From the NCBI GenBank assembly GCA_026394055.1, contig JAPKYZ010000099.1:62001-126000 (forward strand): a stretch of DNA of 64,000 nucleotides. The letters are read 5' to 3'. The position numbers and the translations under genes were made by a program. Shown here in pieces: positions 26,506 through 37,600 of this stretch (position 1 is the stretch's first letter; each line of letters opens with the position of its first letter). Source of the DNA: Acidobacteriota bacterium. Its GTDB lineage: Bacteria; Acidobacteriota; Terriglobia; Bryobacterales; Bryobacteraceae. Below the pieces are notes generated by a model that saw nothing but the letters and a program-made list of their open reading frames with translations, did no database searches and was not told the DNA's origin.

Positions 26506-27215
26506 TGATCGCTGCCGCCGTTGCCCTTGAGCCCGCAACTGAGCCCTCAATTGAGCCGCAGTTGCGCCAGCACGGCTGGGCGCCGCTGGGACGCTTGCTC
26601 AATCCAGAGCAATGCCAGCAGCTGATCAACCTGTTTGACCAGCCCCAACACTTCCGCCGCCACATTCGCATGGAGCAGTTCCGCTTTGGCCGCGGCGAGT
26701 ATCAGTATTTTGCCGACCCGCTCCCGGAGCTGGTGGCCCAACTGCGTACGCAGCTCTATGCGCCGCTGGCGGCCCCTGCTTCCCGCTGGATGGCGGATCT
26801 GGGGCTACCGGAGGAGTACCCGCCCACGCTGAATGAATTTCTGGCGCGGTGCCACCAGGCCGGCCAGACGCGCCCCACGCCTCTGCTGCTGCGGTATCAG
26901 GAAGGGGATTACAACTGCCTCCACCAGGATCTCTACGGCAGCGTCGTCTTTCCGTTTCAAGTGGTGATCGGGCTCAACGCGCCGGGCCGGGACTTTGAGG
27001 GCGGGGAACTCCTGTTGACCGAACAACGCCCGCGGGCTCAGTCGATGGGGCAGGTGATTCCGTTAGGGCAAGGAGAAGCGGTGGTGATCACCACGCGGTA
27101 TCGCCCGGTTCCAAGCCAACGTGGCTTTTACCGCGCCAACGTCCGCCACGGCGTCAGCCCTCTGCGCGCCGGCCTGCGCCACACGCTGGGGCTGATCTTT
27201 CATGACGCCCAATAG
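26502..27215 (+). CDS. COG3826-family 2OG-Fe(II) dioxygenase, Ada-coupled
   Basis: A protein of 237 residues. The 2-oxoglutarate/iron dioxygenase triad is visible as HQD (His141, Asp143) and RHG (His216), with Arg226 in LRHTLG as the likely oxoglutarate anchor. The core GRDFEGGELLLTEQRPR matches the COG3826 family, whose members often lie next to Ada. AlkB, another 2OG-Fe(II) dioxygenase, removes N-alkyl lesions from nucleic acids, so a repair role for this protein is attractive but not shown. Overlap with ada is 4 nt (ATGA), so the proteins are probably made in a fixed ratio. It ends 9 nt before the convergent PEP-CTERM gene. Confidence 0.85.
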   Translation: MMIAAAVALEPATEPSIEPQLRQHGWAPLGRLLNPEQCQQLINLFDQPQHFRRHIRMEQFRFGRGEYQYFADPLPELVAQLRTQLYAPLAAPASRWMADLGLPEEYPPTLNEFLARCHQAGQTRPTPLLLRYQEGDYNCLHQDLYGSVVFPFQVVIGLNAPGRDFEGGELLLTEQRPRAQSMGQVIPLGQGEAVVITTRYRPVPSQRGFYRANVRHGVSPLRAGLRHTLGLIFHDAQ

Positions 27216-27224
27216 CCGGATTGG

Positions 27225-28361
27225 CTACCGGCGGCGGGCCACGGTCAACAAGGCGAACAAGCCACCCGCACTCAGCCAGAGAGCGCTGGGCTCCGGCACC
27301 GCGCCCGTCGGGGGCGGGGGTAGCGGGTCAAACTGGGCCATCGAGAATACGCCGGTCGGCTGGTCAAATTCGATCCACAGCGGAAACGCCGACGGATCAG
27401 AGTAGTCGGGGGCAGGGTTGATGCCGACAATCGAGAACTCAGAAACGGGGCTCGAGAACGTATACTTGCTGCCGCCCGAGAACGTGCCCAGCGACTTCTG
27501 CTGCGCGTCCAGCAACGTGAAATCGCCCACAAAGCCCAACGGGAACTCAATTCCGGAGAACAGCGTCATCGTCAGATCCGCGCGCACGCCGCCCTTAAAG
27601 GTGAAGCCGTCCAGCGCGGGCGGGTCAAACCACATGCCGCCGGCCTGCTCCTCAAACGAGAACGAGCCATCGCCCGAGATGTCGGGCAGAATCGGCACGT
27701 ACTGGGTCGATCCGGCCACCTCGAACTGCGTCACCAGTCCGTAATTCTCCATCACGCAGCCCAGGCAATCTTCGGTGATGTTGGGCGAGGGGTCGTTCAC
27801 AAACGCAATGGAGAGCCCGTTGCCGCTGGTCGAATTCACGTCCAGAAACATCGTCAGCTCTGGCGCGCCCTGCGTCTTGCGGATGTCCAGGATCAGGTCG
27901 CCCTGCGTCGGGTCATAGAAGAACGTCTTCTGGTTGCCGCCGCGGGTGAACTGGCCGTCCACATTGCCGCCCATGGACCCGACGAAGAAGTACGTCAAGT
28001 CGGTCGACTGAATCAGGTTCGCGTTCAGATCGCCGGAAAGCGTGAATCCGGTGGGCACGGTGCCCAGGCGGATCGCATAGTCGGCCTGATGGATGGCGCC
28101 CACCACCGGATAGTTGGGGTCCATCGGATCATGCGTCGGCGAATTGAAATCGTTGGAATTGAAGAACGTCAGGCCGCCGATCTTGATGGATTCACTGAAC
28201 AGCGACGCCCGATACACCTGCTGGAAGCCGCGGTACTGATCATTGCCAAAAGGCACCGAACTGCCTGAACTGGGCTCCGCCGGACCGCCGATCAGCACCC
28301 CGGCTGTGGCCGAGGCCGCCCAAGCCGCCAATGCAATCAGGCTGACAGATAGTCTTTTCAT
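27225..28361 (-). CDS. PEP-CTERM sorting-domain secreted protein
   Basis: A protein of 378 residues with a signal peptide (RLSVSLIALAAWAASATA) and the C-terminal PEP-CTERM signature: VPEPSALWL, a hydrophobic helix (GGLFALLTV) and ARRR. Such tails are recognised by an exosortase (EpsH family), which removes the tail and sorts the protein to the envelope; no exosortase gene is in this window. The body is rich in Gly, Ser, Asp and aromatic residues and probably forms a beta-sandwich resembling adhesin-type domains; it is otherwise unassigned. GGAGGAG lies about 8 nt before the ATG. Confidence 0.8.
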   Translation of the reverse strand: MKRLSVSLIALAAWAASATAGVLIGGPAEPSSGSSVPFGNDQYRGFQQVYRASLFSESIKIGGLTFFNSNDFNSPTHDPMDPNYPVVGAIHQADYAIRLGTVPTGFTLSGDLNANLIQSTDLTYFFVGSMGGNVDGQFTRGGNQKTFFYDPTQGDLILDIRKTQGAPELTMFLDVNSTSGNGLSIAFVNDPSPNITEDCLGCVMENYGLVTQFEVAGSTQYVPILPDISGDGSFSFEEQAGGMWFDPPALDGFTFKGGVRADLTMTLFSGIEFPLGFVGDFTLLDAQQKSLGTFSGGSKYTFSSPVSEFSIVGINPAPDYSDPSAFPLWIEFDQPTGVFSMAQFDPLPPPPTGAVPEPSALWLSAGGLFALLTVARRR

Positions 28362-28676
28362 GTCCGGTGCTCCTCCAACGCCTGGCTTCTGCCAATGCGT
28401 CCTCCAAAGGGACAGACCCGATTCTAGCCTATCGCCGCAAGTGTGAAAAGCGGTTTCTCACCAGTTGCAAACTACAGTACTGGAACCTTTGTAACGCTTC
28501 CCGCCCTTAGACCACCATTAGTCGTTATGTCCTAGACCCTGGCGGATGACCAGCAACTTCGCTTCGCACGGCCTGACTTGTATCACCTAAGACGCCCGTA
28601 GTTCTTTGGGGAAACACCTGAGGGTGTGCTATCGTCGCCAAGTTCGATGGATGGAAACAAGATCGGAGGAGCTCTC
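28362..28676. other. 315-nt divergent intergenic region between PEP-CTERM and giant genes
   Basis: It contains the ribosome binding sites of both divergent genes (GGAGGAG on the minus strand near 28371-28377 and GGAGGAG on the + strand near 28665-28671), a weak minus-strand promoter candidate near 28421-28447 and a short hairpin (ACACC/GGTGT near 28613-28628). No riboswitch or small RNA was recognised. Confidence 0.4.
28421..28447 (-). promoter_or_regulatory. Weak promoter candidate for the PEP-CTERM gene
   Basis: Minus-strand TTCACA (28442-28447) matches -35 at five of six positions and TAGAAT (28421-28426) is a fair -10, but the spacer is only 15 nt. Confidence 0.3.
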
Positions 28677-31600
28677 ATGCTTCTTGGCAAGCTGGCTTTC
28701 GGTGTTCTCGCGGCCGCGGTGTGTTTAGCCCAGATTCCTGGACGGAACGTCAACATGGTGTCCGGTATTGGTTGGCCCACCGGTGATCCGTTTCTCCAGC
28801 GCCAGAACGAACCCTCCATCGGCGTCTCCACCCGCAACCCCCTCCACTTGCTGGCCGGCTCCAACGATTATCGAACCGTCGACGTCCCCGGAATCGAAGG
28901 CAGCAAGGCCACTGGCGATGCTTGGCTGGGCGTGTTCAAGTCTCGCGACGGCGGTCTCAGCTGGACCAGTACTTTACTGCCTGGCTATCCGCAGGACCGC
29001 TCCGTTACTGGACGAAACTCGGTGCTTTTTCAGAAGGGCTATAAGGCTGGAGCCGATCCGGTGGTCCGCTCCGGCACCAACGGCATGTTCTACTACGCCG
29101 GTCTGGGCTTCGTCCGCAGCAACACCGGCCTCGACGGCGCCACCGGCATCTTTCTGGCCCGCTTCATCGACAACAACAACAGTGAAGGCGCCTATGCGAC
29201 CTACACCAAGAACGGCCGGGTGATCCCGTATACCCGGGATGCTGACCCGATCAAGTATCTGGACAACCGCATGGTGGCCGAAGGTGTGCCCAGCCCCACA
29301 AGCACGGTCACCTCGGGTCCGGCCGTCAGCAGCACGTTTCTCGACAAGCCCTGGCTGGCCGTCGATATTCCCCGCACGGGGGCGCTGAATTGCGTGGTCG
29401 GCGGGGGCGAATCGCCGGTCCAAACCTTCCCCGGAGGCAATGTTTATCTGGTCTGGACCGCTTTTGAGAATGGTGACGACACCAAGGGCCGCATCATGTT
29501 TTCGCGTTCCCGCGATTGCGGCGCCACCTTCGGCCCCGCCATCCAGGTGGCTTCTTCGGCCACGGCCAACCAGGGTGCGACGCTGGCCATTGAGCCGGCC
29601 ACCGGCGCCCTCTATGTGGTGTGGCGCCGCTTTGCTACTCCCGGCAGCCCGCACGGCATGATGATCTCGAAGTCCACCGACTTTGGCGTGACGTTCTCCG
29701 CACCGCAGACCATCGCGACGGCCGGCACTCCGGCGGCGGGTCAGGTGCTCTACTCGCCGTTCGATCAAGGCAGCACGATTGTCGACAGCTCCGGCAATGT
29801 CATCGATGCCCGCTTCCGCACCAACGGCTATCCCACCATGGGCATCGATGCCAGCGGCCGCATCTACGTCGCCTGGTCCCAACGTGGCGCGGGCCCCAAC
29901 GGCGATGCTCGCATCGTCATCACCAGCAGTGTCGGCGGACAGAACTGGACTCCGCCCATCGCGGTCGACAGCTCCACCACCTTCCGCGGACATCAGGTGA
30001 TGCCCGCCATGTCCTTGGCCGCGGGCAAATTGACCCTGGTCTATTACGACTTGCGCGACTCCAACACCAAAGGCATCTTCAAGAAAGATGACAGGGGCGG
30101 CGGCTACCAGGAGACGCGGCAGCCCATTGGCGACCGGCAATCGGGCTCCGACAGCAAGGTCTTCACCGAAGATATTTCCGATACCTACCGCAAGCCCGAT
30201 GGCACCCGCGCGCCCTTGGCCATCCGCCAGACCATGGATGTCCGCGTCGCGCAGACCGAGCTTTCGGCGCTCTCTTTCCAGGCTTCGCGCTTGTCGGACT
30301 ATAGCTTCGGCAGCCGGCCGCCCGCCCCAGGGAGCTCCGTCGCCTCCAACCCAATCATTGAGCAGATGCAGCTCAACCCGCCCAATCTGCCGATGTTCGC
30401 CTTGGGCACTACGCCCTTTATGGGCGACTACATCGATGTCGCCGCGCTCCCCTTCGTGGTGGGCACCGACGGCAAGTGGGCCTTCAATTTGGCTCCCACG
30501 GAAAGCCCGGTGTTTCACGCCGTCTGGACCGATAACCGCGATGTCCGGCCGCCGTCCGATGGCAACTGGCGCAACTACACGCCGCCCAATGTTGCCTTGA
30601 CCCTGGCCGCCCAGCTGCGTGGTCCCGGCTTCCCAGCCAATACGGTGGAGGCCGATCTGCCGGCACCCAAAATCGAGAATGGCATTGCCGCCACCAGCCT
30701 GGTGGACCCCGCGTTGAACCGTCTGGCCTGCGTGCCCGGTCAGACCGGCATGCGCAACCAGAACATCTACACGGCCCGCATCACCAACGGACTGGTGGCG
30801 TCCTCCCCCACCAACAGCAAGCCGCTGAACACCGCCTTCGCGCGCGCCTTTGTCGTCACCGGGCAGAACACCACCAAGCAGACCAAGACGTTCCGGTTGA
30901 GCATCGCCAATCAGCCCGTGGGTGGCCGCGCGTCGTTCTCGCAGACCGGCAAACAGGGCGTCACCGGCGACATCCTGCGCTTGGATACCCGCATTCCGCC
31001 CAACGGCACCATCTCGCGCCCGGTCTTCATTCTCTCCACCAACGCCACGGCCACCGTGCGGGTGGACTTCACTGAGATCACCGCTCCTGGCGGCACCGTC
31101 GTCGTTGGCGGCTTGAAGTCGACCGTGGTGCTCAATCGCGACTCCACCAATCCGCCGTTGCGCAACCCGGACATCAATAACCCGGACATCAACAACCCCG
31201 ATATCAATAACCGGGAAGTCTACAACCCGGACATCAACAATCCGGACATCAATAACCCCGACATCAATAACCCGGATATCAACAATCCGGACATCAATAA
31301 TCCCGACATCAATAACCCGGACATTAACAACCCGGACATCAACAATCCCGACATCAATAACCCGGACATTAACAATCCGGACATCAATAACCTCCGGGTC
31401 GCCAATCCAGATATCAATAACCCGGACATCAATAATCCTGACATAAATAACCCGGATATCAACAATCCGGACATCAATAATCCTGACATCAATAACCCGG
31501 ATATCAACAATCCCGACATCAACAATCCGGACATCAACAACGGCTCCTACCAGGACGTCTCCTGGAAGGTGACGAACAAGGGAAACACCTATGCTTCCTA

Positions 31601-34600
31601 TAGTTTAAAGACGCTGTTGACCGGCGCCGGCATCCCCGACGGGTTCCGCAAGCGCCTGGTTGTTTACAAAGTCTACGGCACCCCGGTTTCCGACGGCTGT
31701 TCGCTGAAATACATGGCGCAAAACCAGATATTGCTCTACGTCAATAATCCGGTTTTCTCCGCCCAATCTCAGATCGCCAACCCGAACATCTCGGATTCCT
31801 CGGAATCGAACGCCACCGTCGCCCTGGGTCCAGGCGAGACCGCGCGCCTGCTGTTGCGCGTGCTGGTGCCCAACACCCAGCCCAACTTCAAGCTCACCGA
31901 CGTGGTCGCCGCCGCCACCACGGCCCAAGCCGTGAACACCAACGACATCAGTGGCACGCCCAAGTTTGCCGCCTCCAAGCTGTTCATCACCACCGCCAAT
32001 CCGCTGCCCTCGACGCAAGTGGGAGCGGTCTACACGGCCCAGCTCGAAAATGCCGGTGGCTTTGCTCCCATCGTCTGGTCGCTGGTGCCCAAAGTGGGTG
32101 AGCAGCTGCCCAACGGCGTCAATCTTTCCGCATCGGGCATGATTCAGGGGCAGCCCACCGTGGCCGGCACCTTCAAGTTCACCGTTCTCGCCACCGACTC
32201 CGACCCCGGCAGCGTGAAGCAGACCGCGGTGCAGACCTTCAGCATCGTCGTCGCCGCTCCGCCGCCCTTGACCATCGTCACCCCGGCCACTCTCCCGTTC
32301 GGCTTTGTCGGTTTGAACTATGCCACCACTCTGCAATCGGGTGGCGGTGTCGGCGCCAAAACCTGGGGCATCCTGCCGGGCAGCACCCTGCCCGCCAGCT
32401 TTGTCTTGAACCCCTCCACCGGCCAGCTAACCGGCACAATTCCGGCCACCGGCATCTACACCTTTACCGCCCGCGTGACGGATTCCAGCCCCGTGCCCAT
32501 GGTGGCCACCAAGCTGATGACGCTGCAGGTCTCGCCGATCACGCTGGTGTTTTCGACGCAGCCGGCCAACACGCCCGCCTCGCAACCCTTCTCCGTGAAA
32601 GTCCGGGCGCAGGATTCCGGCGCCAATCCGCTGGCTGGAGTGACGGTGACCCTGGCGCTCGCGCCCACCGCTCCGGCAGGAGCTGTACTGGCGGGAACCT
32701 TGACGGCGGCCACCGCGCTCGACGGCCAGGCCACGTTCTCCGGTCTCAACATCGCCCTATCGGCCGACTATCAATTCATCGCCAGCGCCAATGGAGCCAC
32801 CGCGGCCACGTCGCGCGTCTTCACCATCCAGCCCCTGCCCGGCTTCATCCAGACCATCGCGGGACGCGCGTGGTCGCCATCACTGGCACCCACCACGGCC
32901 ACCAGCTTCCCGCTGGGCGAAATCGATGATGCCGCGGTGGATGCCGCAGGCAATCTCTACGTGCCCGATCTCGGCAATCACATCGTGGTCCGCATCACCC
33001 CCGCGGGCGCGCTGACCGTGGTTGCGGGCACAGGCGCCTCCGGCTATTCAGGCGACGGCGGCCCCGCCACCGCCGCCATGCTGGCCTTCCCCAGCTGGGT
33101 GGCTGTTCATCCGGTGACGGGTGATCTCTACATCGCAGACCTGGGCAATCGACGGATTCGCAAAGTGGCCGCAGGTGTCATCACCACCGTGGCCGGCACG
33201 GGCTCAGTGGGCTTCTCTGGTGACGATGGCCCGGCCGTCGAGGCGCAGATCTCAAGCCCTGGCGGGATGGCTTTCGATGCCTCCGGCAATCTCTACTTTG
33301 CCGACAGCGGCAATCAACGGGTCCGCCGGATTGACCCGTCAGGCGTGATCACCACCATCGCGGGCAGTGCCAGCGTCGGCTACGGCGGTGATGGTGGCCC
33401 TGCCACCTCCGCCCTGCTGAATTCGCCCAGCGATGTCGACGTGATCGGCACCACCATCTATGTCGCCGATAGCGGCAACAATCGCGTACGCCAGATCAGC
33501 GGCGGCACCATCACCACCTTCGCGGGCACAGGCGGCTATGGAGCCTCGGGCGATGGCGGCGCGGCGACGGCGGCCACTTTGGCGCGCGCGTCCGGCCTGG
33601 CGCACGACGCGGCGGGCAATCTCTACATCTCGACGGAACACGTCATCCGGCGCGTGGCCCCGGGCGGCACCATCTCTACCTATGCCGGTACCGCTCCTGG
33701 CTTCACCGGAGACGGCGGCCCGGCGGTGGCGGCGCGCGTCAATCTGCCTTACGGATTGGCGGCGGATGCGGCGGGCAATCTCTTTATCGCCGATTCATTC
33801 AATCAGCGAGTTCGCCGGGTGGACGCCGGAACCAAGAACATCAGTACCTTTGCGGGCAACGGCCAGTTCAAGGACGGCGGTGATGGCGGCTCGGCCACCA
33901 GTGCCTATCTCAACAGCCCGTTCGGCGTCGCAGTGGATGCCACCGGCAACGTCTATATCGCGGATTCGCTGAACAGCCGCGTGCGGCGGCTGGATTCGAC
34001 CGGACGCCTCACCACCTTCGCCGGTAACGGCAACCCCGGCGGCACGGGCGACACGGGACCGGCCACCAGCGCCACGTTGGGCGACTTCATGACCGACGTC
34101 GCCGTCGACAAGGCCGGCAATGTCTACGTCGCCGACAATGGCTACGACGGCGTGCGCCGCATCACGCCCGCGGGAACGATCAGCCGCTTCTACACGTCCC
34201 CGGTTTCCACCATCGCCTTTGACAGCGCCAATAACGCCTACCTGGCCGATGAGCGGAATCACCGCGTGCTGCGCATCCCCGCTGCTGGTGGACCGGCGAC
34301 GATCTTTGCGGGCGGCAATGGCGCCGGGTTCTCCGGTGACGGCGGCTTGGCCACGGCGGCCAAGTTGAACGCCCCCCGCGGCCTGGCCATCGATGGCGCG
34401 GGCAACGTGTTTATCTCGGACAACTTAAACGCGCGCATCCGGTTGGTGAGCCCCTCCGGCGTCATCTCCACCTATGCGGGCAATGGCACGTTTGGTTTCA
34501 CCGGTGACGGCGGCCCGGCCACTTCGGCCTCCATCCGCGCCTATGGCCTGGCCTTGGATGCCAAGGGGAACCTCTATATCGGCGCAGCCAACAACAGCGC

Positions 34601-37600
34601 CCCGGTGCGCCGGATCGACACGGCCGGCATCATCACCACGATTGCGGGCAATGGCACGGCAGGCTTCTCGGGCGATGGCGCCCCAGCGGCCGCGGCCCAA
34701 TTGCGCGCACCGGCTCGAGTGGCCGTCGACGCTGCGGGCAATCTCTACATCTCTGATGGCGGCAACGACCGTATCCGCCGCGTCACCCTACCGCCCTCGC
34801 CCGCTGGCAACCCGGCGCAGCGGTTGACCATCACCACCACCACGCTGCCCAACGGCGTCTACAACGCGCTGTACTCCAGCACTCTGGCCGCGGTGGGCGG
34901 CAGTGGCGCCCGCACCTGGTCCATCGTCAACGGCACTCTGCCCACCGGTGTCACGCTGAACCCGTCCACCGGACTGCTCAGCGGCTTGATCTCTTCCGTG
35001 GGCGCCTATCCGCTCACCGTGCAGGTGACCGCCAGTGGAGCCTCCGCCCAGGCCCTGCTCACCTTGACGGTCGGTGCACCGGCCGGTTCCACCTTGTCGT
35101 TTGGAACCGCGATCCCGCCGCAGACCGCGGGAGCCATATTCCCCACCGCCGTCACTGTTCTGGCCACGGGACCGGGCTCCGTGCCGCTGGTGGGTGCCCT
35201 GGTCACGCTTTCGATCGGGACCAACCCGGTGAATGGCGTCCTTACCGGCACGCTCAACCGCACCACCAACGCCTCCGGCATCGCCACCTTCAACGACCTG
35301 GCAATCGATCTCGGCGCCAACGGCTACACCCTCCGGGCGAGCTCCGTCGGCTTCGCCTCGCCCGCCACCTCCAACAGCTTTGATGTGGCCCTGGCCACCG
35401 GCGGCATCACCACCGTGGCCGGCCGCAGCTGGCAGATCAGCCCCGCCCCGGGCACTGCGGCCACCACCGTACCCATCTCGGAAAACCGCGGCTTGGCGTT
35501 CGCCATCAACGGCGACATCCTGATGCCCGATACCTTCAACGGGTACGTCTACCGCATCACTCCAGCGGGTGCCTTGTCCGTGATCGCGGGAACCGGCATT
35601 TCCGCTGGCAGCTCTTATCCCGGCGACGGCCAGTTGGCCACCGCGGTCACCACGTTGAACAACCGCGCGCCCGCCACCAGCGCGGCCGGCCATATCCTTT
35701 TCTCCGACGCCAACGGCCGCATCCTCAAGATCGACGCCGCCACCCAGCGCATCTCGAGCGTCGCTGGAACCGGCGTGCAAGGCTACAGCGGCGATGGCGG
35801 CCCCGCGACGGCGGCCCAGATCCGGCTTGTTCAGGGCATCGCCGTGGAAGAGCTGGGCGGCGGCCTGGTGAACCTCTACCTGGCCGACGGTAGCGACAAC
35901 CGCATCCGCAAGATCAACTCCGCGGGCATCATCTCCACCCTCGCCGGCACCGGCACCGCGGGCTACAACGGCGACGGTATTGCCGCCAATACGGCCCAGA
36001 TCAACCAGCCGACGGCGATCGCCTTGCGCAACGGCAAGCTCTTCTTCACCGAAGGCAACGGCCGCCGGGTTCGTCAGGTGGACCTGTCCACGAATCTCAT
36101 CACCACCGTGGCCGGCACCGGCAACGCTGGCTACAACGGCGACGGCATCGCCGCCACCAGCGCCAACCTTTCCAGTCCTCAATCGCTGTCGATTGATGCG
36201 GCGGGCAATCTCTACATTGCGGACACCGCTGCTCAGCGCGTGCGGCGCGTCGATACCTCCACCGGCATCATCTCGACCATCGCCGGTACCGGGGAAATCA
36301 ATTTCACGGGCGACGGCGGCCTGGCCGTCGCAGCGGCGATCGGCAGCCCGTCCAGCATTCTGGTGAACCCGGCCGGGACCCTCATCTACGTCTGGGACGA
36401 CAACGCGCAGCGGCTGCGCAAGATCGACGCCACGGGCACCATCACCACCTTCGCCGGTAACGGCAGCTTCAAGTTCTCGGGCGATGGCGGACCGGCCACG
36501 TCCGCCAATCTCTGGCAGCCGAACGGCGTCTTTGTCGATCCGGCGGGCAACTTGCTGATTTCCGCCCGTCTCGGCTCACGAATCCGGAAAGTGACGGCTG
36601 GCACCAACACCATCTCCACCGTGGCCGGAACCGGCGTCCGGGGGTTTGCGGGCAACGGCGGTCCGGCCACCTCGGCCCTGTTAACTAACTTCACCGGCCA
36701 TGCCGTCGTGCACCCCACCACCGGCGAGATCTACATCAGTGACACTTTCAACAACCGGATCCGCCGAGTGGACGCGACCGGCATTATCACCACCTTTGCC
36801 GGCAACGGCAACGCGACCTTCGCGGGCGTCGGCGGCCCGGCCAGCGCGGCCAGCTTCAACGGACCCCGCGGGCTGCTGTTTGATCCGGCGGGCAACCTGC
36901 TGGTGGCTGACTCCAGCAATCACGTCATCCGCAGCATCGACCCCTCCGGTGTTGTGACCACCGTCGTCGGCATCCCCGGGGCGAATGGCTCGTCCGGGGA
37001 TGGCGGATCGGCCGATAAAGCCAAGCTGAACCTACCCAGCCAGATCGCCCGGGATGGGCTGGGCAACTACTACATCGCCGAGGTCAACAACCACTGCGTG
37101 CGCATGGTGACGCCCACCGGGATCATCAGTACCTTCGCGGGCCAGTGCGGCGGCACCACCGGATTTTCCGGTGATGGTGAACCCGCCACCGCCGCCACGT
37201 TAGGCAGCGCGATCTTTGGCGTGGCCGCCGATAACGTCGGCAACGTCTATTTCTCGGATACCAATAACAACCGCATTCGTAAGGTGGACACGGCCGGCAT
37301 CATCAGCACGATTGCGGGCAACGGCGCCGCGGCGTTCTCCGGTGATGGCGGACCTGCCACCGCCGCGGCACTCTCGGCTCCGCAGCTTCTGCACTGGGAT
37401 CCAATCTCGGGCAACCTGTTTGTCGCCGATCTCAATAACGACCGGGTCCGCATGATCAAGCTGCCCTCCAAAGCCGGAGTGGCCAGCAAGCTCACGATCA
37501 CCACCACGTCGCTGCCGGGTGGCAGCCGCTTTGTGCCCTACAACGCCACCGTCCAGGCCTCAGGCGGCACGCTGCCCTACACGTGGTCCGCTATTGATGC

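Noticed and set aside
28974-30518. 514-codon minus-strand frame in the giant gene, and similar ones (for example 34788-36182)
   Set aside because: They are antisense shadows of repeat-rich coding DNA and do not keep the same frame between modules.
31164-31538. CRISPR-like array or minisatellite
   Set aside because: The 15-nt units have no spacers and the frame is kept as a pentapeptide tract in a long gene; codon variation between copies argues for protein-level selection.
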